This document shows, in pieces, positions 25,535 through 33,453 of a DNA stretch of 64,000 nt. Both the position numbers and the translations under genes were made by a program. The notes under the pieces were generated by a model. That model was not told the origin of the DNA and made no database searches. It was given only the letters and a program-made list of their open reading frames with translations. Every line of letters starts with the position of its first letter. Positions within the stretch are counted from its first letter, which is position 1. The stretch comes from Tritonibacter multivorans (GTDB taxonomy: Bacteria; Pseudomonadota; Alphaproteobacteria; Rhodobacterales; Rhodobacteraceae). Where the stretch lies: NCBI RefSeq assembly GCF_001458415.1, contig NZ_CYSD01000021.1:1-64000 (forward strand), read 5' to 3'.

Positions 25535-26130
25535 TTCCCCGAGAGTTCCTTTAGTTCGTGGCGCAGCTTTTCCAAGCCAAGCCGAATTCGTGATTTAATG
25601 GTGCCCAGCGGCAGGCCAGTTTTCGCCTGTATCTCCGCATGGGTGAGGTCACCCAGATAGGCCTGCTCCACCACTTCGCGCTGCGAGGGTTTCAGCTGTT
25701 CCAGCGCCTGACGCAGCGCCCGGCTTTCTTGGTCCAACGCGACCATCTGGCTGGCGTCCGGTGTGCTTTCCTCCGGTGCTTTCAGCGCTTCGGGAAGCGG
25801 TCGGTTCACCTTGCGCAGCACGTCGATCTGCCTGTTGCGCGCGATCTGATAGACCCAAGCCGACACCTGCGCCCGTTCCGGGTCAAACTGAGCCGCCTTG
25901 CGCCAGATCGTCAGCATCACGTCCTGAACAATATCTTCCGCCAGCGCATGAGACAGACCGCCCTTGCACAGAACGCCCTTCAGGCGTGGACCAAAGTAAT
26001 CAAACAGCTGACCAAAAGACGCTTTGCACCGCTTGTCGCGCACCGCCAGCATCCAAGCCGTCTGATCGCTCAGCTCGGGCTTGCGCGGCTGCACGTCGGT
26101 CATGTCCTTTAGATCCGCGTCTTTACGCAC
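25531..26130 (-). CDS. rpoE: RpoE-type ECF sigma factor (singlet-oxygen response)
   Basis: A 199-aa ECF sigma factor of the RpoE-ChrR group. Region 2 is about residues 30-100, with AEDIVQDVMLTIWRKA and WVYQIARNRQIDVLRK. Region 4 is about residues 140-190, with QREVVEQAYLGDLTHAEIA-like and GTIKSRIRLGLEKLR sequences. It directs transcription of photo-oxidative stress genes when ChrR is inactivated. The probable start is GTG 26130, because AGGAGG lies 6 bases before it; ATG 26103 would give a 190-aa protein with only AAAGGAC in front. The gene is followed by chrR with a 4-bp overlap and is autoregulated, as shown by a matching promoter upstream. Confidence 0.93.
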   Translation of the reverse strand: MRKDADLKDMTDVQPRKPELSDQTAWMLAVRDKRCKASFGQLFDYFGPRLKGVLCKGGLSHALAEDIVQDVMLTIWRKAAQFDPERAQVSAWVYQIARNRQIDVLRKVNRPLPEALKAPEESTPDASQMVALDQESRALRQALEQLKPSQREVVEQAYLGDLTHAEIQAKTGLPLGTIKSRIRLGLEKLRHELKELSGK

Positions 26131-26236
26131 ATTGTCCTCCTGACGCACGCGGCCGGACTGGCGCGCACGCCGGTCCAGCCTAGCGGCCTGCGAGGGCAAC
26201 TCAAGCCCTGGAAGAAGATCTGAATGCAACATACTC

Positions 26237-26266
26237 CCATTACGCGGCGCGCCACTCCTTGGATCA
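26237..26266 (-). promoter_or_regulatory. Sigma-E (RpoE) promoter of rpoE-chrR
   Basis: On the minus strand TGATCC (26266-26261) is followed by exactly 18 bp and TAATGG (26242-26237). TGATCC is the -35 element known for RpoE-dependent promoters in Rhodobacter sphaeroides. It lies about 107 bp before the GTG start and gives autoregulation. Confidence 0.75.
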
Positions 26267-26333
26267 CAATTTTTGTGACCATCGCCCGGATTGCCGTCAA
26301 AGAGCGCAAACCTCCGCAAAGCAAAAGTTTTTT

Positions 26334-26363
26334 TGATCCGCCGCTGATCTTTGGGCGTAACAT
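26334..26363 (+). promoter_or_regulatory. Sigma-E (RpoE) promoter of the lipid-modification operon
   Basis: TGATCC (26334-26339), exactly 18 bp, then TAACAT (26358-26363). Spacing and hexamers match the divergent rpoE promoter 68 bp away. The first gene of the operon starts 26 bp downstream. Confidence 0.78.
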
Positions 26364-26388
26364 GGGAAATCATTTATTTGGAGGTTCC

Positions 26389-27717
26389 ATGTCTTTTGAT
26401 GCCCTGCCACCTTCTTCTGTCGCGCCACGCCGTCGTGTGGCCATTGTTGGCGGGGGGATCTCCGGACTGGCTGCTGCCTGGCTTTTGTCCGCCCGCTATG
26501 ACGTGAGCCTGTTTGAGGCAGAGCCACGTTTGGGTGGTCATGCACGCACGGTGATGGCAGGTCTGAAGGGCGATCAGGCGGTGGATACGGGCTTTATCGT
26601 GTTCAACCATGTGAACTACCCACATCTGACACGTATGTTCCACGATCTGGATGTGCCCATTGAACGCTCGGATATGTCGTTTGGCGCGACAATCGCGGAT
26701 GGCAAAGTGGAATACGGGCTGCAAACCCTGTCCGCCTTGTTTGGTCAGAAACGCAATCTGACCCGGCCTGCGTTTTTTGGCATGGTCCGCGATATTCTAC
26801 GCTTTAATGCGCGGGCCGAAACCGTGGCCAAATGCGACAGCACAACCATTGGCGAAATGGTCAGCGACCTGAAGCTTGGCGATTGGTTTCAGCGCTACTA
26901 TCTGATGCCGATTTGTGGCGCTATCTGGTCCACCCCGGCCGAGGAAATCCGCAGCTTTCCTGCCCGGTCGCTGGTCCGTTTCTTTCGCAACCACGCGCTT
27001 CTCAGCGCCACAGGTCAGCACCAGTGGTGGACCGTCTCGGGGGGAAGCATTGAATATGTCCGCAGGCTCGAGGCCGCCTTGATTGCGCGTGGCGCGTCTC
27101 TTCACACCGGGACACCGGTTGGCACCATTGACCGCGACCCCGACGGCGTCACCATCCGCCTGCAAGACGGGCGCGCGCCGCGTTTTGACGAAGTTGTCAT
27201 GGCCTGCCACTCTGATGATGCACTGCGCTTGCTGGCCAAACCGGGCCGGGCCGAGGCCGCCGCCCTTGGCGATGTGGCCTATCAGGACAATCAGGTCATT
27301 CTGCACCGTGACACTGCGCAAATGCCGCGCCGTCGGGCCTGCTGGTCGTCTTGGGTTTACAAGGCTGACAGTCACGACACCCGACCCGCGATTGGGGTCA
27401 CCTATTGGATGAACCGGCTGCAGAATATCGACGAGCGTGATCCGATGTTTATCTCGCTCAACCCGGTGCGCGATGTTGCACGTGACACGATCTACGATGA
27501 AAACACCTTCCGGCATCCGGTTTTTGATCGCGCGGCCCTGCGGGCGCAGACCACCATTGCGGGGCTTCAGGGCCAGAACCGCACCTGGTACGCAGGCGCC
27601 TGGCTGCGCCATGGGTTCCACGAGGATGGCTTTGTATCGGCAGTGCGCGTGGCCCGTCAGCTGAACGCGCGCATTGATATGCCGGACGCCACGGTGACAA
27701 CAGGGGCCCCGGCATGA
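26389..27717 (+). CDS. FAD-dependent flavin amine oxidase-like protein
   Basis: A 442-aa flavoprotein with the FAD-binding motif RRVAIVGGGISGLAAAWLL (about residues 14-32) and the second glycine motif region E-A-E-P-R-L-G-G-H-A-R-T. It belongs to the amine oxidase/desaturase-like superfamily. In Rhodobacter sphaeroides the equivalent gene beside rpoE-chrR belongs to the RpoE regulon, and a fatty-acid desaturase (UfaD) from that group acts in furan fatty acid synthesis. The same role here is inferred from context. ATG 26389 follows GGAGG, and the sigma-E promoter is just upstream. It overlaps the DUF1365 gene by 4 bp. Confidence 0.88.
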   Translation: MSFDALPPSSVAPRRRVAIVGGGISGLAAAWLLSARYDVSLFEAEPRLGGHARTVMAGLKGDQAVDTGFIVFNHVNYPHLTRMFHDLDVPIERSDMSFGATIADGKVEYGLQTLSALFGQKRNLTRPAFFGMVRDILRFNARAETVAKCDSTTIGEMVSDLKLGDWFQRYYLMPICGAIWSTPAEEIRSFPARSLVRFFRNHALLSATGQHQWWTVSGGSIEYVRRLEAALIARGASLHTGTPVGTIDRDPDGVTIRLQDGRAPRFDEVVMACHSDDALRLLAKPGRAEAAALGDVAYQDNQVILHRDTAQMPRRRACWSSWVYKADSHDTRPAIGVTYWMNRLQNIDERDPMFISLNPVRDVARDTIYDENTFRHPVFDRAALRAQTTIAGLQGQNRTWYAGAWLRHGFHEDGFVSAVRVARQLNARIDMPDATVTTGAPA

Positions 27718-28481
27718 CGACCCTGCCCCTAAAACGGCCTGAACATCTTGCGGGCTATACCACCCACGCGCGACGCGGCGCTATTCGCAATGCGTTCAAA
27801 TATGGCGTGGACTATGTGCTGATCGACCCAAAGTCTACTGAGGCCCCCAGCCTGTTTTCCCGCAACCGGCGCAATCTGGCTCGTGTGGATGACCGCGACC
27901 ATGGGGGCGCACCACACAAGGGACGCGGGCTGCCCTGGGCCAAAGAGGTGTTTGCGCGTGCGGGGCTGACTGAGGACAAGACGCAGATCCTGCTGCTGAC
28001 CCAGCCAAAGATTCTGGGCTATGTGTTCAACCCGGTGAGCTTCTGGCTCGCTTATGAGGGTGATGCGCTGCGCGCTGTGATCGCCGAGGTGACAAACACC
28101 TTTGGCGACCGCCACAGCTATCTCTGTGCCAATCCCGATTTCGCGCCAATCACTGGCCGCAACCAGATAGAAGCGCGGAAAATCTTCCACGTGTCTCCTT
28201 TTCAGGAGATTGCGGGCTATTATCGGTTTACCTTTGACATCAGGCCGGAGCGGATCGCCATCCGCATCGCCCATGAAAACGGTGCAGAAGGCGTGATTGC
28301 CACGCTTGTCGGTGACCGCAAACCGCTAAGCAACCGTGGCCTACTCCTTGCCCTTATGCGCCGCCCCTTGGGTGCGATGCGCGTGATTGCCCTGATCCAT
28401 TGGCAGGCGCTTTGGTTGAAATTGAAAGGCGCGCCCTACAGAAGGCGCCCGACACCACCCGAACAGGAGGTAAGCGGATGA
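27714..28481 (+). CDS. DUF1365 family protein
   Basis: A 255-aa DUF1365 protein. The conserved block PKILGYVFNPVSFWLAYE lies near residues 99-116 and H-V-S-P-F near 160. DUF1365 genes are widely found between a flavin amine oxidase gene and a cyclopropane-fatty-acid synthase gene, exactly as here, and are thought to act on modified membrane fatty acids. The biochemical role is not settled; an oxygenase step in furan fatty acid formation is one proposal for genes of this cluster. Its stop codon overlaps the next start by 4 bp. Confidence 0.88.
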   Translation: MTTLPLKRPEHLAGYTTHARRGAIRNAFKYGVDYVLIDPKSTEAPSLFSRNRRNLARVDDRDHGGAPHKGRGLPWAKEVFARAGLTEDKTQILLLTQPKILGYVFNPVSFWLAYEGDALRAVIAEVTNTFGDRHSYLCANPDFAPITGRNQIEARKIFHVSPFQEIAGYYRFTFDIRPERIAIRIAHENGAEGVIATLVGDRKPLSNRGLLLALMRRPLGAMRVIALIHWQALWLKLKGAPYRRRPTPPEQEVSG

Positions 28482-29638
28482 ATTTTATTACGACCCGTGT
28501 AAAACGTGATTTTCTCGACAGTCTGGCACGCATTCGCCGCGGCAGCCTGCGGCTGATCACGCCAGAAGGCGAAATCTTTGATTTTGGCCAAGGCCTGCCC
28601 GAAGCTGAAATGCAGATCCACGACTGGTCCGTTGTGACCGCGCTGGCGGCGCGGGGCGATATCGGCTGGGGCGAAACCTATGTCGCAGGTCTTTGGGACA
28701 GCCCGTCGATAGACCATCTGACGCAAGTGGCCTTGATGAACCGAGACGAGCTGACGGCCTTTGCGGACCCAAGCCCCTGGTCGAACTTTAAATTCCGCGC
28801 CGTGGACCGCATTTTGCGGGCCAACTCAAAACGCGGGGCCAAGCGCAATATCAAAGCGCACTATGATGTCGGCAATGAATTCTACCAGCTGTGGCTGGAT
28901 GACAGCATGACCTATTCTTCGGCGCTGTTTGCCCCCGGCGACAATGATCTGCTGCGCGCGCAAGCCCGCAAATACGACCGTATTCTCGAACGCTCCAAGG
29001 ACGCGGAGCGCATTCTCGAGGTCGGCTGTGGCTGGGGCGGCTTTGCCGAACGCGCCGCCGATCAGGGCCGCCATGTGACTGGTATCACCATCTCGCCCAG
29101 CCAGCATGGGTTTGCCGATGCGCGCCTGGATGGCCGCGCCGATATCCAGCTGCGCGACTACCGCGACACCGAAGGCAAGTTTGACGCCATTGTCTCCATC
29201 GAGATGATCGAAGCGGTCGGTGAACGCTACTGGCCGCAGTATTTTCACATGTTGAAATCGCGTCTGCGCGAGGGGGGGCGTGCCATTGTGCAGGCCATCA
29301 CAGTCGAGGACAGCTATTTCGATATCTACCGCCGTGGGTCCGACTACATCCGCCAATACACGTTTCCCGGCGGTATGCTGCTGTCGGATGCGATGATCGC
29401 ACATCATGCCCGCAAAGCAGGTCTTGAGGTCAAGCAGAGCTTTAAGTTCGGTCAGGATTACGGCCGCACTTGTGCCATGTGGTCAGAGCGGCTGCATGAG
29501 GTCAGCGGCCGCGTGCAGAAGCTGGGGTATGACCAGACGTTCCTGCGCAACTGGCAGTTCTATCTGCAATTATGCGCGGGGTCTTTTGTCGCCAAACAGA
29601 CTGATGTTGTGCAGGTTGAACTGGCCCATGCGCATTAA
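28478..29638 (+). CDS. Cyclopropane-fatty-acyl-phospholipid synthase-like methyltransferase
   Basis: A 386-aa SAM-dependent methyltransferase of the CFA synthase family. The N-terminal lipid-binding domain is about residues 1-110. The SAM motif ILEVGCGWGGFAERAA lies near 180, with KAHYDVGNEFYQLWLDDSMTY typical of CFA enzymes before it. It would methylate a double bond of membrane phospholipid acyl chains. In the RpoE regulon of Rhodobacter such a methylase starts furan fatty acid synthesis. ATG 28478 overlaps the preceding stop; the longer frame has no ribosome-binding site advantage. Confidence 0.93.
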   Translation: MNFITTRVKRDFLDSLARIRRGSLRLITPEGEIFDFGQGLPEAEMQIHDWSVVTALAARGDIGWGETYVAGLWDSPSIDHLTQVALMNRDELTAFADPSPWSNFKFRAVDRILRANSKRGAKRNIKAHYDVGNEFYQLWLDDSMTYSSALFAPGDNDLLRAQARKYDRILERSKDAERILEVGCGWGGFAERAADQGRHVTGITISPSQHGFADARLDGRADIQLRDYRDTEGKFDAIVSIEMIEAVGERYWPQYFHMLKSRLREGGRAIVQAITVEDSYFDIYRRGSDYIRQYTFPGGMLLSDAMIAHHARKAGLEVKQSFKFGQDYGRTCAMWSERLHEVSGRVQKLGYDQTFLRNWQFYLQLCAGSFVAKQTDVVQVELAHAH

Positions 29639-30128
29639 GCTGGCCACCCTTCTGCTGGCACTTTGGGTGCCAGCAGCACAGGCCAAAGATACTGGCCTTG
29701 CAGCCCCTGTAAAACTGGGCGAAGCAACGCTTCGGGTGTTGGGAAAAACGCTTTATTCTGCCACCTTGCACACCGAAGGCTCTGCCCAATTCAGCTGGAG
29801 CCAGCCGCTGTCTTTGCGGCTCGACTACGCCTATGGTTTCACGGCGACGCAGCTTGTAAAGGCCACGGGCCGCGAGATTGAACGGATTGAAGGCCAGCGC
29901 CCCGACCAAGCCGCGCTGTTGGCAAAGCTCGCCCCCTGTTTTCGTGATGTGGCCCCCGGAGACAGCTTTGTCGCGCTGTCAAATGCGGCAGACAAAGTTG
30001 CGCTGCGCCTGAACGGACAACAAACTTGCGACGTGACACATCCCCAACTGCGCCAACGGTTCCTGGGCATCTGGCTATCCCCAGACAGCCGCTCCCCGCG
30101 CCTGTCGCGCCAATTGCGGGGCGGCTGA
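29628..30128 (+). CDS. Chalcone isomerase-like periplasmic protein
   Basis: A 166-aa protein with an N-terminal signal peptide (MRIKLATLLLALWVPAAQAK, probable cleavage after AQA) followed by a chalcone-isomerase-like domain (V-K-L-G-E-A-T-L-R-V-L-G-K-T-L-Y-S-A-T-L near residues 28-47, L-D-Y-A-Y near 69). Bacterial members of this fold bind fatty acids and have no known flavonoid activity. It overlaps the CFA synthase gene by 11 bp and is followed after 1 bp by the transporter gene, so it belongs to the sigma-E operon. Confidence 0.8.
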   Translation: MRIKLATLLLALWVPAAQAKDTGLAAPVKLGEATLRVLGKTLYSATLHTEGSAQFSWSQPLSLRLDYAYGFTATQLVKATGREIERIEGQRPDQAALLAKLAPCFRDVAPGDSFVALSNAADKVALRLNGQQTCDVTHPQLRQRFLGIWLSPDSRSPRLSRQLRGG

Positions 30129-30129
30129 G

Positions 30130-31350
30130 ATGCTATCTCAGCTCCCTATCCGTGTCAGCACCTATGCCGCCATGCTGGCGGCCGCTGGCTTGCCCCTGTA
30201 TATTCACCTGCCGCAGTTTGCGACGCAGGAACTGGGGATCGGTCTGGCCACACTGGGTGCCATGCTGGGGCTGCTGCGCGTTTTGGATCTGGTTCAGGAT
30301 CCCGCGCTCGGGTGGCTGGTTGATCGGTTCCCAAATGCCCGCGGCGCCATGGCGGCAGGCGCAGGCGGTGTGATGGCTTTTGGCTTCCTTTTTCTTTTTA
30401 CCTGGCCTGCGACGGACGGATCTTTGCTCCGGCCTGCGCTTGCTTTGGTCCTGATTTTTTCCGGCTTCAGCCTTGGCACCATTCTGTTTTACAGCCAAAG
30501 CGCCGCGCTCGCTGCCGGGGACGAGGCACATATGCTGCGCCTTGCGGGGTTTCGCGAGGGCGGTAGCCTGACCGGTGTGATCCTTGCCGCCAGCGCCCCT
30601 GCGCTATTGCTCGCCCTTGGGCCGGGTTATGGCGGCTTTGGCGTGGCGCTGGCGGTTTTATGCCTCGCCGCCACGGTTGCCTGCCGCCCCCTGTGGCGCG
30701 TGCCTTCAACCCCAGAAGCCCGGTTGACCTTCAGCGCCTTGCGCCACTCTGGCGCGCTGTCGATCCTTGGCCTTGCCTTTCTGAACAGCTTACCCGTTGC
30801 GATGACATCGACCCTGTTTCTGTTCTTTGTCGAAGACCGCCTTGTCCTGCCTGTGCTGGCCGGCCCCTTTCTGATCCTGTTCTTCCTCTCTGCGGCCCTG
30901 TCGGTGCCCTTCTGGACCCGCGCGGCACGCCAGTACGGCCCGCGCCGGGTTCTGCTTCCGGCAATGTCGCTGGCGATTGCCGCCTTTGTCGGTGCGGCCT
31001 TGCTGCCGACGGGCGCGGCATTTGGGTTCGCACTGGTCTGTGCCGGCTCTGGCGCCGCACTTGGCGCGGATATGGTGCTTTTACCGCTGATGTTTTCCCT
31101 GCGCCTGAACCGTGCAGGGTTGAAAGCCGGGCAGGCTTTTGGCCTCTGGAGTGCGGCGGCAAAACTGGCGCTGGCCTCTGCTGCCGTTCTGTTGCTGCCC
31201 GCGCTCGACCTGCTTGGCTACCGCCCCGGCAGCAGCAACGCAGACGGGCTGTTCTGGCTAACGCTGGCCTATGCCGTTCTGCCCTGTCTCGTGAAACTCC
31301 TCGCGATCCTTATGGTCGCCCAACTCCCCCGTGAAGGAGCCCTTGCATGA
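30130..31350 (+). CDS. MFS/GPH-family transporter
   Basis: A 406-aa membrane protein with about 12 predicted hydrophobic segments. The family mark is the loop after helix 2, LDLVQDPALGWLVDRF (residues 53-68), typical of the glycoside-pentoside-hexuronide cation symporter branch of the major facilitator superfamily. In the Rhodobacter RpoE regulon a GPH transporter occupies the same operon position. In this lipid context a phospholipid or fatty-acid derivative is a reasonable guess for its cargo, but the substrate is unknown. Its stop overlaps the next start by 4 bp. Confidence 0.85.
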   Translation: MLSQLPIRVSTYAAMLAAAGLPLYIHLPQFATQELGIGLATLGAMLGLLRVLDLVQDPALGWLVDRFPNARGAMAAGAGGVMAFGFLFLFTWPATDGSLLRPALALVLIFSGFSLGTILFYSQSAALAAGDEAHMLRLAGFREGGSLTGVILAASAPALLLALGPGYGGFGVALAVLCLAATVACRPLWRVPSTPEARLTFSALRHSGALSILGLAFLNSLPVAMTSTLFLFFVEDRLVLPVLAGPFLILFFLSAALSVPFWTRAARQYGPRRVLLPAMSLAIAAFVGAALLPTGAAFGFALVCAGSGAALGADMVLLPLMFSLRLNRAGLKAGQAFGLWSAAAKLALASAAVLLLPALDLLGYRPGSSNADGLFWLTLAYAVLPCLVKLLAILMVAQLPREGALA

Positions 31351-31898
31351 AACTCTTCCTCGCCCTTCTGGTTGTCCTTCTTCTTCTGCTTTTGTGGCGA
31401 CCCGGCCTTGGCTTTCGCGCCCAACGCATTGGCGACTATGCCGGAACCACGCCCGGTTTTGACCTGTCGACCCATCTGAGCGGCAAGATGATCTCTGAGG
31501 GTATGATCTATGGCCCCACCGGCCGCGTTGTGTCCCGCTTTGTGGCCGAAATGAACGGCACATGGGCCGATGGCCGCGGTGTTCTCAGCGAAGATTTCAC
31601 CTATTCCAACGGCGGTGTTCAGCGCCGGGAGTGGCAAATCGAACTGGGCGAAGGCGGCACCTTTACCGCAACAGCCGCCGATATCATCGGCCCCGCGCCC
31701 GGCCAGCAGGCAGGCGCGGCCGCAACGCTCAAATACCGCATCCGTCTCCCCGAAGATGCCGGCGGTCACGTTCTGGATGTCACCGACTGGATGTATCTGA
31801 TGGAGAACGGCACCATTTTGAACCGCTCCGAGATGCGCAAGTTCGGCATCAAAGTGGCAGAGCTGGTCGCCACCATCCGCCCCGCGCCCGAGAACTGA
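31347..31898 (+). CDS. DUF3833 membrane-anchored protein
   Basis: A 183-aa DUF3833 protein: one N-terminal hydrophobic segment (MKLFLALLVVLLLLLLW, acting as anchor or uncleaved signal), then a beta-rich domain with repeated G-rich strands. No lipobox cysteine is present, although many DUF3833 proteins are lipoproteins. Function unknown; the gene travels with the CFA-synthase/DUF1365 cluster. It is translationally coupled at its 5' end and separated by 1 bp from the next gene. Confidence 0.8.
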   Translation: MKLFLALLVVLLLLLLWRPGLGFRAQRIGDYAGTTPGFDLSTHLSGKMISEGMIYGPTGRVVSRFVAEMNGTWADGRGVLSEDFTYSNGGVQRREWQIELGEGGTFTATAADIIGPAPGQQAGAAATLKYRIRLPEDAGGHVLDVTDWMYLMENGTILNRSEMRKFGIKVAELVATIRPAPEN

Positions 31899-31899
31899 G

Positions 31900-32640
31900 A
31901 TGACCTTTGCCGACCGCAGCTGGTGGATTATCGGTGCCAGCGAAGGCTTGGGCCGGGCGCTGGCGCAGGCTCTGGACGCCGAGGGGGCGCGTTTGATCCT
32001 GTCGGCCCGTTCTGTTGACCGCCTCAACACCTTGGCCGAAAGCCTGCACGCCGCCGAAGTCCTGCCGGTGGACCTGCGCGACCCCAGATCAATTGAAACC
32101 GCAGCCAAGGCCGCCGCAGAGGTGGACGGTATCATTTATTGTGCGGGGGCCTACGATCCCATGAGCGCGCAGAACTGGGACATCGAGACCAGCGTTCAGA
32201 TGACCGAGGTGAACTTTACCGCGGCCCTGCGCGTTCTTGGCGGTGTTGTGCCCGGCTTTGCCGCTCGCAACCACGGGCATGTGGTGCTGATCGGTTCGCT
32301 TGCGGGATATGTCGGGTTGCCGGGCGCAATTGGATATGGGTCGTCAAAAGCCGCGCTGATGCATTTGGGCGAATGCTTGCAGGCGGATCTCAAAGGCACC
32401 GGGGTGACCGTGCAGGTGATTAACCCCGGCTTCATCCGCACCCGGCTGACGGAAAAGAACGACTTTGCCATGCCAATGATCTTGGACGCGGATGACGCCG
32501 CTGCGCGCTGTGTTGCGGCCATGCGATCCGGTCATCTGATGTCGAGCTTCCCGGCCCCGTTTTCCTGGCTGTTCCGGCTCGCCGCGCTGCTGCCGCGCAG
32601 AGTGGCCCGCCGTCTGTTTCGTGAGGGGGAAAAACCATGA
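31900..32640 (+). CDS. Short-chain dehydrogenase/reductase (first of two)
   Basis: A 246-aa SDR. The cofactor motif G-A-S-E-G-L-G lies near residues 13-19, the catalytic Ser in LIGSLAGY and the catalytic pair in YGSSKAAL (Y-x3-K). The C-terminal part is hydrophobic around 215-230, possibly giving membrane contact. The substrate is unknown; being in the sigma-E lipid operon, a lipid-derived aldehyde or ketone is plausible. Its stop overlaps the second SDR gene by 4 bp. Confidence 0.9.
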   Translation: MTFADRSWWIIGASEGLGRALAQALDAEGARLILSARSVDRLNTLAESLHAAEVLPVDLRDPRSIETAAKAAAEVDGIIYCAGAYDPMSAQNWDIETSVQMTEVNFTAALRVLGGVVPGFAARNHGHVVLIGSLAGYVGLPGAIGYGSSKAALMHLGECLQADLKGTGVTVQVINPGFIRTRLTEKNDFAMPMILDADDAAARCVAAMRSGHLMSSFPAPFSWLFRLAALLPRRVARRLFREGEKP

Positions 32641-33353
32641 GCACCGCGGTGATTTTTGGCGCCAGTGGCGGTATCGGCGCCGCTTTGGTCGACACGTTTT
32701 CTAAGGATCCGCAATGGAGCGAAGTCCACGCGGTGGCGCGCACCCCCAAAGTGGGTCAGCCCCGCGCGCACAAAGTCGTGGATCATCAGGCGGACATTAC
32801 GCAAGAGGACCAGCTTGCCCAACTGGCCCGCGTTCTGCCTGCGCCTGATCTGGTGCTCATCGCCACGGGGATGCTGTCTGACGGGGCAGATCTCAGACCG
32901 GAAAAAACCCTGAAGCAGCAGCAGATGGACAGTTTCGAACGGCTGTTCCGGATCAACACTTTTGGCCCCGGCCTCGTGGCCAAGCATTTGATACCGCGCA
33001 TGCCGCGTGATCGTCGCACGGTTTTCGCCGCGCTGTCTGCACGGGTTGGCTCGATTGGCGACAATCGACTTGGCGGCTGGCACGCCTATCGGGCCTCTAA
33101 GGCGGCATTGAATATGCTGCTGCGCTGTTATGCCATTGAGATGACACGCTGGAACCCGCAGTCGATTTGTGTCGGGCTGCACCCCGGCACCGTAAAGACG
33201 GATCTCTCTGCGCCGTTCCGGGGCAATGTTACGGCTGACACATTGCAAGAGCCAGCCCAGTCCGCCGCCCATCTGAAATCCGTGATCGACAGTCTGAGCG
33301 AAGACCACACAGGCCAAATGTTTGACTGGGCGGGGAAACCTATTCCCTTCTGA
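32637..33353 (+). CDS. Short-chain dehydrogenase/reductase (second of two)
   Basis: A 238-aa SDR of the C-factor-like type. The cofactor motif G-A-S-G-G-I-G is at residues 8-14 and the catalytic YRASKAAL segment near 145. It is the last gene of the eight-gene operon beginning at 26389. It is only distantly similar to the preceding SDR and not a recent duplicate. The substrate is unknown. Confidence 0.9.
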   Translation: MSTAVIFGASGGIGAALVDTFSKDPQWSEVHAVARTPKVGQPRAHKVVDHQADITQEDQLAQLARVLPAPDLVLIATGMLSDGADLRPEKTLKQQQMDSFERLFRINTFGPGLVAKHLIPRMPRDRRTVFAALSARVGSIGDNRLGGWHAYRASKAALNMLLRCYAIEMTRWNPQSICVGLHPGTVKTDLSAPFRGNVTADTLQEPAQSAAHLKSVIDSLSEDHTGQMFDWAGKPIPF

Positions 33354-33453
33354 ACATGGCCGTCAGACGCCAAGCCCGCGGCCTGCGTGCATCAGACTTG
33401 CCAGCCCAGCCCCTTGGATGTGACACTGAAGGCGATCCCTGAGAGGTACCGCC

